A DNA stretch of 64,000 nucleotides, taken from NCBI GenBank assembly GCA_002968845.1, contig PVBG01000019.1, forward strand, positions 1-64,000. The letters are read 5' to 3'. Both the position numbers and the translations under genes were made by a program. The notes under the pieces are model-generated. The model searched no databases. It was given only the letters and a program-made list of their open reading frames with translations, and had not been told where the DNA came from. Of the stretch, positions 50,527 to 59,448 are shown piece by piece; within the stretch, counting starts at the first letter, position 1, and every line of letters begins with the position of its first letter. The stretch is from Neorhizobium tomejilense (GTDB taxonomy: Bacteria > Pseudomonadota > Alphaproteobacteria > Rhizobiales > Rhizobiaceae).

Positions 50527-50918
50527 TCGGGTCTGTCCGGGACGGCCGCCTTCTGTCGTGGGCTTGGCCTAACATGAGGCCCGATTTGTTGCAATGCGGT
50601 GCCCGGCAGGGGAGTTAACGGGAAGTGCGCCATCCCCGCTGTTTCGCTTGAAAAACACTTGATTTTTCCGGGCCCAACAGGCCAGTGCAGGCCTTGTTTC
50701 TCAGGCCTGTGCTCTGCCTGTCACGCTGGTCCGGAACCCTCCGGGTTTTCCGGCGACAAACTGGTCGGCACCCCTTGCCAAGGCTGGACATATTTTGCGA
50801 TCAAGCATAGAACGCGCCGGATTGCTGGGGAATCTATGGTCGAATTGTGTTCAACTGAGATTCGCCCGGACGGGGGCAGAGCGGTTTCCGCGAATTGCGT
50901 GAGAAGGATGATTGAGCC
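50527..50918. other. Intergenic region upstream of petABC
   Basis: 392 bases between the divergent EEP gene and petA. No gene is seen. It contains several AGGCC-centred short inverted repeats (about 50675-50720) and, at 50785-50813, TGGACA-N17-TAGAAC, a candidate promoter for petABC. AAGGA at about 50904 lies upstream of the petA GTG. Confidence 0.35.
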
Positions 50919-51497
50919 GTGAGCGAGCACGACACACATAGCGAAATACCGGGCGAGCCCACTCGCCGTGATTTCCTTTACCTGACCACCGGCATGGCCG
51001 GCGCTGTCGGCGCTGTCTCGGTTGCCTGGCCTTTCATCGACCAGATGCGCCCGGACGCCTCGACACTGGCGCTCGCGTCCATCGAAGTGAATGTCGGGGC
51101 TCTCCAGCCGGGCATGTCGCTGACCGTCAAGTGGCGTGGCAAGCCTGTCTTCATTCGCAACCGCACGCCGAAGGAAGTGGAAGAGGCGAATGCCGTGGCG
51201 CTGGCGGATCTCAAGGATCCTGTCGCCCGCAACGCCAATCTGCCGGCCGACGCGCAGGCAAGCGATATCGATCGTTCCGCCGGCCAGGGCAAGGAGAACT
51301 GGATCGTGATGATCGGTTCCTGCACCCATCTCGGCTGCGTTCCGCTCGGCCAGTCCGGCGATTTCGGCGGATGGTTCTGTCCGTGCCACGGCTCTCACTA
51401 CGATACGGCCGGCCGTATCCGTAAGGGCCCGGCGCCGCAGAACCTCGCCATTCCGAATTTTGCATTTGCGTCCGACACAGTGATCAGGATCGGGTGA
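50919..51497 (+). CDS. petA: Ubiquinol-cytochrome c reductase, Rieske iron-sulfur subunit
   Basis: 192 residues, GTG start. A Tat-type signal/anchor (PTRRDFLYLTTGMAGAVG) holds the protein in the cytoplasmic membrane with the cluster domain outside. The Rieske [2Fe-2S] ligands are Cys135/His137 in CTHLGC and Cys154/His157 in CPCHGSH, with Cys140 and Cys156 forming the supporting disulfide. It carries electrons from ubiquinol to cytochrome c1. First gene of petABC. Confidence 0.97.
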   Translation: MSEHDTHSEIPGEPTRRDFLYLTTGMAGAVGAVSVAWPFIDQMRPDASTLALASIEVNVGALQPGMSLTVKWRGKPVFIRNRTPKEVEEANAVALADLKDPVARNANLPADAQASDIDRSAGQGKENWIVMIGSCTHLGCVPLGQSGDFGGWFCPCHGSHYDTAGRIRKGPAPQNLAIPNFAFASDTVIRIG

Positions 51498-51510
51498 GGG
51501 GATAATATCT

Positions 51511-52782
51511 ATGAGCGGTCATTCCACATACCAGCCATCGACCGGCATCGAAAAGTGGATCGATTCGCGGCTTCCGCTGCCGCGCATGATCCATGACAGC
51601 TTCATTTCCTACCCCGTTCCCCGCAATCTGAACTATGCCTACACGTTCGGCGCCATGCTGTCGGTCATGCTGATCGTGCAGATCATCACCGGCGTGGTGC
51701 TCGCCATGCATTATACCGCTTCGACCGGCATTGCCTTCGACTCGGTCGAAAAGATCATGCGCGACGTGAACCATGGCTGGCTGCTGCGCTACATGCATGC
51801 CAACGGCGCCTCGTTCTTCTTCGTCGCCGTCTACCTGCATATCGCCCGTGGCCTTTATTACGGCTCCTACAAGGCGCCCCGTGAAATCCTCTGGATCCTC
51901 GGCGTGGTGATCTACCTCCTGATGATGGCGACCGGCTTCATGGGCTACGTTCTGCCCTGGGGTCAGATGTCCTTCTGGGGCGCGACCGTCATCACCGGCT
52001 TCTTCTCGGCCTTCCCGCTGGTCGGCGAATGGATCCAGCAGTTCCTGCTCGGTGGCTTCGCTGTCGATCAGCCGACGCTGAACCGCTTCTTCTCGCTGCA
52101 CTACCTGCTGCCCTTCATGATCGCCGGCGTCGTCGTCCTGCACATCTGGGCCCTGCACGTCACCGGCCAGACCAACCCGACCGGCGTCGAGGTGAAGACC
52201 AAGACCGATACCGTCGCCTTCACGCCCTATGCGACGATGAAGGATGCGCTCGGCGTCTCCGTCTTCCTGATCGTCTATGCCTGGTTCATCTTCTACATGC
52301 CGAACTACCTCGGCCACCCGGACAACTACATCCCGGCCGACGCCTTGAAGACCCCCGCTCACATCGTTCCGGAATGGTATTACCTGCCGTTCTACGCCAT
52401 GCTGCGCGCGATCACCTTCAACGTCCTCTTCATCGACTCCAAGCTTGGCGGCGTTCTGGTGATGTTCGGTTCGATCCTCATCCTGTTCTTCCTGCCCTGG
52501 CTCGACACGTCGAAGGTCCGCTCCGCCGTCTATCGTCCCTGGTACAAGCTGTTCTTCTGGCTGTTCGTCGCCAATGCGATCATGCTCGGCTGGCTCGGTT
52601 CCCAGCCCGCGGAAGGCATCTTCACAGCACTGTCGCAGATCGGCACGCTGTATTACTTCGGCTTCTTCCTGGTGATCATGCCGCTTCTCGGCCTGTTCGA
52701 AACGCCGAGGCGCATTCCGAACTCCATCACGGAAGCGGTTCTTGAGAAAAAGAACGGCAAATCCGCCGAAGCCCGCGCCTGA
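51511..52782 (+). CDS. petB: Cytochrome b of the bc1 complex
   Basis: 423 residues with eight to nine helices. The heme-ligating His pairs lie in helices B and D (HANGASFFFVAVYLHIARG; VLHIWALHVTG), and the Qo-site PEWYYLPFYAMLR (PEWY) motif is present. It oxidises ubiquinol and reduces ubiquinone on the two sides of the membrane. Slightly shorter than the alphaproteobacterial maximum but complete. It starts 13 bases after petA. Confidence 0.97.
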   Translation: MSGHSTYQPSTGIEKWIDSRLPLPRMIHDSFISYPVPRNLNYAYTFGAMLSVMLIVQIITGVVLAMHYTASTGIAFDSVEKIMRDVNHGWLLRYMHANGASFFFVAVYLHIARGLYYGSYKAPREILWILGVVIYLLMMATGFMGYVLPWGQMSFWGATVITGFFSAFPLVGEWIQQFLLGGFAVDQPTLNRFFSLHYLLPFMIAGVVVLHIWALHVTGQTNPTGVEVKTKTDTVAFTPYATMKDALGVSVFLIVYAWFIFYMPNYLGHPDNYIPADALKTPAHIVPEWYYLPFYAMLRAITFNVLFIDSKLGGVLVMFGSILILFFLPWLDTSKVRSAVYRPWYKLFFWLFVANAIMLGWLGSQPAEGIFTALSQIGTLYYFGFFLVIMPLLGLFETPRRIPNSITEAVLEKKNGKSAEARA

Positions 52783-52809
52783 CGCCTGCGACCGAGAGGG
52801 ATTAGAATT

Positions 52810-53685
52810 ATGAACAAGCTTGTTACAAGCCTCGTCTCGCTGGCCTTTCTGGCGGGAATGGGCGTTGCCTCGGCCGTTGCGCAGGAAAATCACGCTGCGG
52901 CCCCGGCCGCGGAACATGCGGAAACGCCGCATTTTCCGATCCACCATCCCAAGGAAACCGACTGGAGTTTCGCGGGTCCGTTTGGCCATTACGACAAGGG
53001 CCAGCTCCAGCGCGGCCTGAAGGTCTATACGGAAGTCTGTTCCGCCTGCCACTCGATGCGTCTGGTCTCCTTCCGCACCTTGGAAGACCTCGGTTATTCG
53101 GAAGCCCAGGTGAAGGCTTTCGCCGCCAACTACAAGGTTCAGGACGGCCCGAACGACGAAGGCGAAATGTTCGAACGCACCGCCGTTCCGTCCGACCAGT
53201 TCCCTTCGCCCTTCCCGAACACCCAGGCTGCCGCTGCCGCCAACAACGGCGCAGCACCGCCGGACATGTCGCTGATCGCCAAGGCCCGCGGCGTGACCCG
53301 CGGCTTTCCGCAGTTCGTCATCGACATATTCACCCAGTACCAGGAAGGCGGACCGGACTACATCCATTCGCTGCTGACCGGCTACGAGCAGCCGCCGGCC
53401 GGCGTCGAGGTTGCTCCGGGCACCCATTACAATCCGTATTTCGCCGGCGCTGCCGCGCTTGCCATGGCTCCGCCGCTCAGCGCCGACCAGGTGACCTATG
53501 ACGACGGCGCGCCGCAGACGGTCGATCAGTATGCCAAGGATGTCTCGGCCTTCCTGATGTGGGCTGCCGAGCCTCATCTCGAAGATCGCAAGCGCACCGG
53601 TTTCATGGTGATGATCTTCCTGGTGATCTTCACGGGCCTGATCTACCTGACCAAGAAGTCGGTCTATGCCAGCAAGGAACACTGA
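52810..53685 (+). CDS. petC: Cytochrome c1 of the bc1 complex
   Basis: 291 residues. Signal peptide (residues 1-24, ...ASAVAQ), then an alanine-rich linker. The heme attachment site CSACH is at 77-81, with axial Met expected in the PPLSADQVTY region (MAPPLS). A C-terminal helix (FMVMIFLVIFTGLIYL) anchors it. It accepts electrons from the Rieske protein and passes them to soluble cytochrome c. Completes the petABC operon, followed by a terminator. Confidence 0.97.
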   Translation: MNKLVTSLVSLAFLAGMGVASAVAQENHAAAPAAEHAETPHFPIHHPKETDWSFAGPFGHYDKGQLQRGLKVYTEVCSACHSMRLVSFRTLEDLGYSEAQVKAFAANYKVQDGPNDEGEMFERTAVPSDQFPSPFPNTQAAAAANNGAAPPDMSLIAKARGVTRGFPQFVIDIFTQYQEGGPDYIHSLLTGYEQPPAGVEVAPGTHYNPYFAGAAALAMAPPLSADQVTYDDGAPQTVDQYAKDVSAFLMWAAEPHLEDRKRTGFMVMIFLVIFTGLIYLTKKSVYASKEH

Positions 53686-53703
53686 GGTTTTACCTCGTGA
53701 TTG

Positions 53704-53733
53704 CGAAAAGGCGGCCTGCGGGTCGCCTTTTTT
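53704..53733 (+). terminator. Rho-independent terminator after petC
   Basis: AAAGGCG (53707-53713) pairs with CGCCTTT (53724-53730), with further GGC/GGT pairing inside, followed by TTT. It lies 20 bases after the petC stop and separates petABC from apt. Confidence 0.8.
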
Positions 53734-53798
53734 GTTGGGAGGGGAGCCATCAGTTGCTAGGCTCGGTCTCCCTCCCTGCCGCCAAATATGTGGATCAC

Positions 53799-54338
53799 AT
53801 GTCTTCCAAAAACGCTCTCTCCGCCGCCATCCGTTCCATCCCGGATTATCCGAAACCGGGCATCATCTTCCGCGACATCACCACGCTGCTCGGCGACGCC
53901 GTTGCCTTCAGGCAGGCGGTGGATGAGCTGGTGGCGCCCTATGCGGGCCTGGGCGTCGACAAGATCGCCGGCATCGAGGCACGCGGCTTCATCCTCGGCG
54001 GCGCTCTGGCGCACCAGTTGAGGGCCGGTTTCGTGCCGATCCGCAAGAAGGGCAAGCTGCCGCACCAGACCGTGCGGATGGCCTATAGCCTCGAATACGG
54101 CACTGACGAGATGGAGATCCATGTGGATGCGGTGAAGGCCGGCGAGAAAGTGATCCTCACCGACGACCTGATTGCGACAGGCGGCACCGCGGAAGGTGCT
54201 GTAAAGCTGCTGCGTCAGCTTGGCGCCGAGATCGTCTCGGCCTGCTTCGTCATCGACCTGCCGGATCTCGGCGGCCGCAGGAAGCTCGAAGCGCTCGGCG
54301 TGGAAGTCAGAACGCTGGTCGAATTTTCAGGTCACTAA
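53799..54338 (+). CDS. apt: Adenine phosphoribosyltransferase
   Basis: 179 residues from the ATG at 53799 (MSSKNALSAAIRSIPDYPKP). It salvages adenine to AMP with PRPP. The PRPP-binding motif VILTDDLIATGGTAEGAVKL and the ARGFILGGALAHQL segment are clear, as is the FRDITTLLGD start. Family-typical length. The 53686-53798 gap holds the petC terminator and presumably the apt promoter. Confidence 0.95.
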   Translation: MSSKNALSAAIRSIPDYPKPGIIFRDITTLLGDAVAFRQAVDELVAPYAGLGVDKIAGIEARGFILGGALAHQLRAGFVPIRKKGKLPHQTVRMAYSLEYGTDEMEIHVDAVKAGEKVILTDDLIATGGTAEGAVKLLRQLGAEIVSACFVIDLPDLGGRRKLEALGVEVRTLVEFSGH

Positions 54339-54384
54339 AAGCAGCCACGAAAGCGGGCCGGGCGAGGGGGCTCGCACGGAAACT

Positions 54385-54852
54385 TCAAGCGAATTCCAGC
54401 ACGGTGCCTTCGTAGCGCATCACCACTTCGCCGTGCTGGTTCACGCCGTCACAGACGGTCATGTTGATCCAGGTGCCGGGACGCGAGGCGAGCGAGCGGC
54501 TCTCGGTCAGCGCGACGGAATAGGTGACGCTGTCGCCGGCATAGACCGGTTTCAGCCATTGCAGCTTCCTGAAGCCGGCCGAAGGCCCGAGCTTCGGGGC
54601 TGCGATGCCCTCGCTTTCGAGCCGAGCCACCTCGGTTTTCCAGTAGGCGATATAGGTCTTCATCCAGCCGGCGCAGGTGTGCCAGCCGGAGGCGCAGAGA
54701 GCGCCGAAAACGTAGTTCTTCGCCGCTTCGGCATCCACATGGAAGGGCTGGGGGTCGAATTTCTTCGCGTAGCGGACGATGTCCTCGGCGGTGAAGAGAA
54801 GCGTGCCGGTGATGACTTTCTGGCCGGGTGGAGAAAGCTCGATCAGCCTCAT
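54385..54852 (-). CDS. MaoC-like dehydratase, copy 2
   Basis: 155 residues from the ATG at 54852, which overlaps the upstream MaoC stop (ATGA). A hot-dog-fold hydratase: FTAEDIVRYAKKFDPQPFHV carries the catalytic Asp/His (DPQPFH), and ALCASGWHTCAGWMK follows. It is similar in layout to the adjacent copy; together they could form a heterodimer, as split (R)-enoyl-CoA hydratases do. The substrate is unknown. Confidence 0.88.
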   Translation of the reverse strand: MRLIELSPPGQKVITGTLLFTAEDIVRYAKKFDPQPFHVDAEAAKNYVFGALCASGWHTCAGWMKTYIAYWKTEVARLESEGIAAPKLGPSAGFRKLQWLKPVYAGDSVTYSVALTESRSLASRPGTWINMTVCDGVNQHGEVVMRYEGTVLEFA

Positions 54853-55319
54853 GCAGCGTCCTCCCGGGCGTCGCGCAGCCGCATCATGATCGGATTCTCG
54901 CCGCGCATGACGATCTCGCCGCGCTGGTTCTCCACTTCGTGCAGGAACTTGACGATGCCGATGCCGGGGCGTGAGCGAAGCGAGCGGGATTCGAGCACGG
55001 TCGAGCGGCCGGACAACGTGTCGCCGGCCAGAACCGGTTTCTTCCATTCCATGAACTCGATGCCCGGCGATCCCTCCGACGAGGAACTGGACAGCCAGCC
55101 ATCGAACATCATGCGCATGAACATGCTCGCCGTATGCCAGCCTGAAGCCGAAAGGCCGCCGAGGATGCTCGCCCTGCCGGCCGCCTCGTCGAGATGCATC
55201 GGCTGCGGATCGAACTCGGCAGCGAATTCGACCATCTCGTCCGCCGTCACCAGCTTGGATGCGAGCGGGAAAACCCGCCCCACCGAAAAGTCCTCGAAAT
55301 AATACGCGGCTTCCGTCAT
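54849..55319 (-). CDS. MaoC-like dehydratase, copy 1
   Basis: 156 residues, hot-dog fold. VTADEMVEFAAEFDPQPMHL contains the catalytic Asp and His (DPQPMH), followed by LGGLSASGWHTASMFMRMMF. It hydrates or dehydrates a 2-enoyl-CoA or related ester. Tandem with the second copy, and about 22 bases before it on the same strand lies ychF. Confidence 0.88.
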   Translation of the reverse strand: MTEAAYYFEDFSVGRVFPLASKLVTADEMVEFAAEFDPQPMHLDEAAGRASILGGLSASGWHTASMFMRMMFDGWLSSSSSEGSPGIEFMEWKKPVLAGDTLSGRSTVLESRSLRSRPGIGIVKFLHEVENQRGEIVMRGENPIMMRLRDAREDAA

Positions 55320-55340
55320 GTGGCCCTCCCGCCCACGGTC

Positions 55341-56444
55341 TCAGGTGTTGAAGCGGAAGTGGATCACGTCGCCGTCCTGGACGACATATTCCTTGCCTTC
55401 GTCGCGGCCCTTGCCGGCTTCCTTGGCGCCGACTTCGCCCTTGAAGGCGATGTAGTCGTCAAAGGCGATGGTGAAGGCGCGGATGAAACCGCGCTCGAAG
55501 TCTGTATGGATGACGCCTGCGGCGGCAGGGGCCTTGGTGCCGCGCACGATCGTCCAGGCGCGGGTCTCCTTGGGGCCGACGGTGAAATAGGTGATCAGGT
55601 CGAGCAGGTGGTAACCGGCGCGGATCAGCCGGTCGAGGCCGGCTTCCTCAAGCCCGAGGGCCGACAGGAACTCCTTGGACTCTTCCTCCGGAAGCTGGGC
55701 CACTTCGGATTCGATCGCGGCCGAGATGACCACGCATTCGGCGCCCTGTTCCTTGGCCATGGCGGCAACGGCTTTTGTGTGCTCGTTGCCGGTCGAGGCA
55801 TCCGCTTCCGCGACGTTGCAGACATAGAGGACCGGGTGTGAAGTCAGAAGGTTGAGACCCTTCAGGATCTCGATCTCTTCGGGCGCCAGCGTCTTCAAAA
55901 GCAGGCGTGCCGGCTTGCCGTCGTTCAGGAGCTTGATAACCGCATCCATGACCGGCAGCTGAGCAACGGAATCCTTGTCCTTGCTGGCGGCGCGCTTGCG
56001 GGTCTGCTCGACGCGGCGCTCCAGGCTCTCGAGGTCGGCGAGCATCAGCTCTGTCTCGATCGTATCGGCGTCGCCGACAGGATTGATGCGCCCCTCGACA
56101 TGGGTGATGTCGTCATCCTCGAAGCAGCGCAGGACATGCACCACTGCATCCACTTCGCGGATATTGGCGAGGAACTTGTTGCCGAGGCCTTCACCCTTCG
56201 ATGCGCCGCGCACGAGGCCGGCGATATCGACGAAGGAAATGCGGGTCGGGATGATTTCCTTGGAGCCGGCGATCGCCGCCAGTTTCTGCATGCGCGGATC
56301 GGGAACCGCCACTTCGCCGGTGTTCGGCTCGATCGTGCAGAAAGGATAGTTGGCCGCCTGGGCGGCAGCCGTCTTGGTGAGCGCATTGAAGAGAGTAGAC
56401 TTGCCGACATTCGGCAGGCCCACGATACCGCATTTGAAACCCAT
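55341..56444 (-). CDS. ychF: Ribosome-binding GTPase/ATPase YchF (OLA1 family)
   Basis: 367 residues. G1 is GIVGLPNVGKSTLFNALT, the G3 region shows FVDIAGLVRGASKGEGLGN (DIAGLV), and the G4 NxxE-type motif lies in PVLYVCNVAEAD (adenine-preferring). A coiled insertion follows (ESLERRVEQTRKRAASKDKD), and the C-terminal TGS domain ends YVVQDGDVIHFRFNT. YchF binds ribosomes and has roles in stress response. Full length. Confidence 0.97.
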   Translation of the reverse strand: MGFKCGIVGLPNVGKSTLFNALTKTAAAQAANYPFCTIEPNTGEVAVPDPRMQKLAAIAGSKEIIPTRISFVDIAGLVRGASKGEGLGNKFLANIREVDAVVHVLRCFEDDDITHVEGRINPVGDADTIETELMLADLESLERRVEQTRKRAASKDKDSVAQLPVMDAVIKLLNDGKPARLLLKTLAPEEIEILKGLNLLTSHPVLYVCNVAEADASTGNEHTKAVAAMAKEQGAECVVISAAIESEVAQLPEEESKEFLSALGLEEAGLDRLIRAGYHLLDLITYFTVGPKETRAWTIVRGTKAPAAAGVIHTDFERGFIRAFTIAFDDYIAFKGEVGAKEAGKGRDEGKEYVVQDGDVIHFRFNT

Positions 56445-56581
56445 GGGTCCGGACCCTGTATCTGAAGAAATTTCGTTGCTGTGGCTATGGGGGAAAGTGC
56501 TCGGGCGGTCAAGGCTTGGCTGTCAGGCGATCCTTGCGCGTAAGGCATATTTCCCTTACTTTAAGTCGATGGAGAATGGCC

Positions 56582-56839
56582 ATGGTTAGATTGAAAGTCA
56601 CAGCGAAAGGACAGGTTACCTTGAAAAAGGAAGTTCTTGATCATCTTGGCATCAAGCCTGGCGATGAGATCGATGTCGATCTCCAACCGAAGCGGCAGGC
56701 CATGATCCATCCGATTGCCGGCAAACTCCCGATCGAAAGCGTCTTCGGAATGTTCAAGAATACGACCGGCAAAAGCTATTCGATCGACGAGATCAACGAG
56801 GCGATTGCGGCAAGCTACGCCGGTGAGGCCGAGCAATGA
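56582..56839 (+). CDS. vapB: AbrB/SpoVT-type antitoxin (VapB)
   Basis: 85 residues from the ATG at 56582 (MVRLKVTAKGQVTLKKEVLD), the standard AbrB swapped-hairpin opening. The rest (HLGIKPGDEIDVDLQPKRQA) completes the fold; the C-terminal tail (SIDEINEAIAASYAG) should wrap the toxin. The stop overlaps the vapC start by four bases. Confidence 0.9.
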   Translation: MVRLKVTAKGQVTLKKEVLDHLGIKPGDEIDVDLQPKRQAMIHPIAGKLPIESVFGMFKNTTGKSYSIDEINEAIAASYAGEAEQ

Positions 56840-57237
56840 GCCTGATCGTCGATACCAATATCCTTTTGAGGGCAATGATCTTCGACCATGAAGTCGAGAG
56901 CCCCAGGGCCCAGGCTCTTTTGGCTTCGAACGAGGTGACCATTTCAAACCAGACCCTATGCGAAATGGTGTGGGTTCTTCGTCGGCTCTACAAAAAAAGC
57001 CAGAGCGACCTTGCCGTAGCAATCCGGACGTGGATGAGCGTCAAGACCGCAGCGCTTGATCGTGGGGCGGTCGAAGCCGGTCTCACTTTCCTGGAAGCGG
57101 GAGGCGACTTCGCAGATGGTGTAATCGATTTCGAGGGACGTAGGCTCGGCGGCGACACATTCGTTACCTTCGACAAGCGGGCGGCTTCAATCGTGCGTGC
57201 ACAGGGTCGCGAATGCCTGCTACTCGACGCCGATTGA
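56836..57237 (+). CDS. vapC: PIN-domain ribonuclease toxin VapC
   Basis: 133 residues. The four acidic PIN residues are present: Asp5 in IVDTNILLRAM, Glu42 in QTLCEMVWVL, Asp in GGDFADGVIDF and Asp in VTFDKRAA. A Mg-dependent RNase, in the antitoxin-first vapBC pair. It is inserted between ychF and clpS. Confidence 0.92.
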   Translation: MSLIVDTNILLRAMIFDHEVESPRAQALLASNEVTISNQTLCEMVWVLRRLYKKSQSDLAVAIRTWMSVKTAALDRGAVEAGLTFLEAGGDFADGVIDFEGRRLGGDTFVTFDKRAASIVRAQGRECLLLDAD

Positions 57238-57338
57238 CCCGCATTCCCCACTGATCAGCTGCTTGAAAAATTCCGGTTGCGGTGCGATATAAGCCGAAAT
57301 GCCTAGTGTCGGACGCCGTCATCAGGAGGCGAGACGCC

Positions 57339-57647
57339 ATGAGCGAAGATACCACCCTAAAACCGAAGACGAAAACCAAGACCAAGCTGGAGCGGCCGAA
57401 GCTCTACAAGGTTCTGCTTGTCAACGACGACTACACGCCACGCGAATTCGTGACCATGGTGTTGAAAGCCGTGTTCCGGATGAGCGAGGAAACCGGCTAC
57501 CGCGTGATGCTGACCGCGCACCGGATGGGGCTGGCGGTCGTGGTCGTCTGTACCAAGGACATCGCCGAGACCAAGGCGAAGGAAGCGGTCGACCTCGCCA
57601 AGGAGGCAGGTTTTCCGCTGATGTTCATCACCGAGCCCGAGGAATAG
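57339..57647 (+). CDS. clpS: Clp protease adaptor ClpS (ClpS2-like)
   Basis: 102 residues from the ATG at 57339, behind an AGGAGGC ribosome site. The core PKLYKVLLVNDDYTPREFVT (ClpS Asn-Asp-Asp N-degron pocket) is clear, with MLTAHRMGLAVVVVCTKDIA next and the FPLMFITEPEE end. It delivers N-end-rule substrates to ClpAP. The length and Lys/Thr-rich N-terminus match the second, shorter ClpS of rhizobia (ClpS2), which has narrower substrate preference. clpA is not in the window. Confidence 0.93.
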   Translation: MSEDTTLKPKTKTKTKLERPKLYKVLLVNDDYTPREFVTMVLKAVFRMSEETGYRVMLTAHRMGLAVVVVCTKDIAETKAKEAVDLAKEAGFPLMFITEPEE

Positions 57648-57648
57648 G

Positions 57649-58641
57649 TTACTTCCTCTTTTTCCCGGCCTTCACCCCGAGCGCTTCGGCGCTGATCCAG
57701 AACACCGCATCCTGCGATTCCGCCGTTTCCAGCCACAGGAAGTCGAGGTCGGGGAATTCCTCTTCGAGGATTTCCCGGCCCGAGCCGATTTCGCAGATCA
57801 TGCCGCCCTCGGGATTGAGATGCGCCGGGGCTTCCGCCAGCAGCCGGCGGACGAGGTCCAGACCGTCGACGCCGCCGTCGAAGGCCATGGCCGGTTCGGA
57901 ACGGAACTCTTCCGGAAAACCGTCCATTGCCTCGTGGTCGACATAGGGCGGATTGGTGATGATCAGGTCGTATTTTTTGCTTCCGAGCGGCGTGAAGAGG
58001 TCGCCGTTCAAAAGCGTGACCTGATCTTCGACGTTATGCTCGGCAACGTTCAGCTTTGCCACTTCGAGTGCATCGGCCGAGAGGTCCACGGCATCGACCG
58101 CGGCGTTCGGGAAGAATTTCGCGGCGAGGATGGCAAGGCAGCCGGAGCCGGTGCAGATGTCGACGGCGCTTTCGACGCCCAGCGGATCGGGCAGAAAGGA
58201 AGAACCGTTTTCACCGAGATATTCGCTGAACAGGATTTCGCCGATATGGGAACGGGGGACGATGACCCGTTCGTCGACCAGGAAGCGGACGCCCTGGATA
58301 TAGGCGTGGCCGGTCAGGTAGGATGTCGGTTTGCGGGTCGTCACGCGGGCGTCGATCCGCTCGGCCAGCAGCCGCCGTTCGGCCGGCAGCAGGCGTGCGT
58401 CGAGAAACGGATCGAGCGCGTCGATCGGCAGGTCGAGGCTGTCGAGGACCAGGAAGGCGGCATCGTCGCTTGCCGTCGTCGTGCCGTGGCCATAGCTGAG
58501 GTTTGCGGCGCTGAACCGGGAGATGGCATAACGCCAGTAGTCGCGAAGGGTGACGAGTTCGCCGGTAATGTCATCCATGTTCGAAGTCTTGGTCATTTCG
58601 CGCTTCTGGTCCTGATCTTTCATTCCTGAGGGCATCGACAC
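57649..58641 (-). CDS. prmB: N5-glutamine methyltransferase PrmB-like
   Basis: Up to 330 residues. The SAM fold of the HemK/PrmB family is clear: the VDICTGSGCLAILAAKFFPN motif I, the AVDLSADALEVAK turn, and the catalytic NPPY in LIITNPPYVDHEAM. A helical N-terminal domain (about 20-120, LVTLRDYWRYAISRFSAANL, matching PrmB) recognises the protein substrate, ribosomal protein L3. The GTG start at 58641 shares a base with the pth stop (TAGTG), but ATG at 58596 or 58578 is also possible; the first is chosen only for this overlap. Confidence 0.85.
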   Translation of the reverse strand: MSMPSGMKDQDQKREMTKTSNMDDITGELVTLRDYWRYAISRFSAANLSYGHGTTTASDDAAFLVLDSLDLPIDALDPFLDARLLPAERRLLAERIDARVTTRKPTSYLTGHAYIQGVRFLVDERVIVPRSHIGEILFSEYLGENGSSFLPDPLGVESAVDICTGSGCLAILAAKFFPNAAVDAVDLSADALEVAKLNVAEHNVEDQVTLLNGDLFTPLGSKKYDLIITNPPYVDHEAMDGFPEEFRSEPAMAFDGGVDGLDLVRRLLAEAPAHLNPEGGMICEIGSGREILEEEFPDLDFLWLETAESQDAVFWISAEALGVKAGKKRK

Positions 58642-59369
58642 TATTCGCCCTTGCCGCCGAACATCTTCTTGAGCATCTCGGCCATCGGGCCTGATGTCGG
58701 AAGGTTCGGCTTGCCGCCGCTGCGGGCCTGGTGGATATGCGATTGCCCGGCCGGCTTAGCGACGGGCTTCTTTTCCGGTTTCGGCTTGTCCTCGTCAGGC
58801 TTGGCGCCGACGGCGAGCGCCAGCTTGTTCATCAGCTGAGAATCCTCGGCCTTCACCAGCATCTCAGCATTGTCGGCGAGCGCGTCGAGAAGAGGGGACA
58901 GCCAGGTCTGGTCGGCCTTGGCGAAATCGCCGAGCACATGATTGTGCACCAGTTCCTTGGCGCCCGGATGGCCGATACCGAGGCGAAGCCTGCGATATTC
59001 CCGGCCGCAATGGGCGTCGAGCGACTTCACGCCATTGTGGCCGCCATTGCCGCCGCCGGTCTTGATGCGGGCCTTGGCCGCAGGCAGATCGAGTTCGTCG
59101 TAGATGGCAATGATGTTTTCCGGACCGAGCTTGTAGAAACGCATCGCCTCGCCGACCGCTTCGCCGGAGAGGTTCATGAAGGTTTGCGGCTTGATCAGCA
59201 GCACTTTTTCGCCGGCAAGCTCGCCTTCCGAGATCAGTGACTTGAACTTCTTCGACCAGGGCGAAAAGCCGGGACGGCGCTGGATCTCGTCCACGGCCAT
59301 GAAGCCGATATTGTGTCGGTTGCCCGCATATTGGGAACCGGGATTGCCGAGGCCGGCGATGATGAGCAT
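58641..59369 (-). CDS. pth: Peptidyl-tRNA hydrolase
   Basis: 242 residues from the ATG at 59369 (MLIIAGLGNPGSQYAGNRHN), with AAGGA about ten bases upstream. Catalytic His in NRHNIGFMAV, LLIKPQTFMNLSGEAVGEAM and the GGNGGHNGVKSL motif are all present. It recycles peptidyl-tRNAs stalled on ribosomes. The C-terminal 50 residues (PDEDKPKPEKKPVAKPAGQS) are a Lys/Pro-rich extension seen in rhizobial Pth. Confidence 0.95.
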   Translation of the reverse strand: MLIIAGLGNPGSQYAGNRHNIGFMAVDEIQRRPGFSPWSKKFKSLISEGELAGEKVLLIKPQTFMNLSGEAVGEAMRFYKLGPENIIAIYDELDLPAAKARIKTGGGNGGHNGVKSLDAHCGREYRRLRLGIGHPGAKELVHNHVLGDFAKADQTWLSPLLDALADNAEMLVKAEDSQLMNKLALAVGAKPDEDKPKPEKKPVAKPAGQSHIHQARSGGKPNLPTSGPMAEMLKKMFGGKGE

Positions 59370-59448
59370 GGAGACGTCCATCCTTGACTGTTGGCTTTTC
59401 ACCACCGCGAAACGCCGCCAAAGTCAACCGGTTTCAACGCCTGAGCCT

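Noticed and set aside
51484..53682. A 732-codon open frame on the minus strand across petABC
   Set aside because: It is antisense to the Rieske, cytochrome b and cytochrome c1 genes, all of which carry cofactor motifs; the antisense frame has no coding signature.
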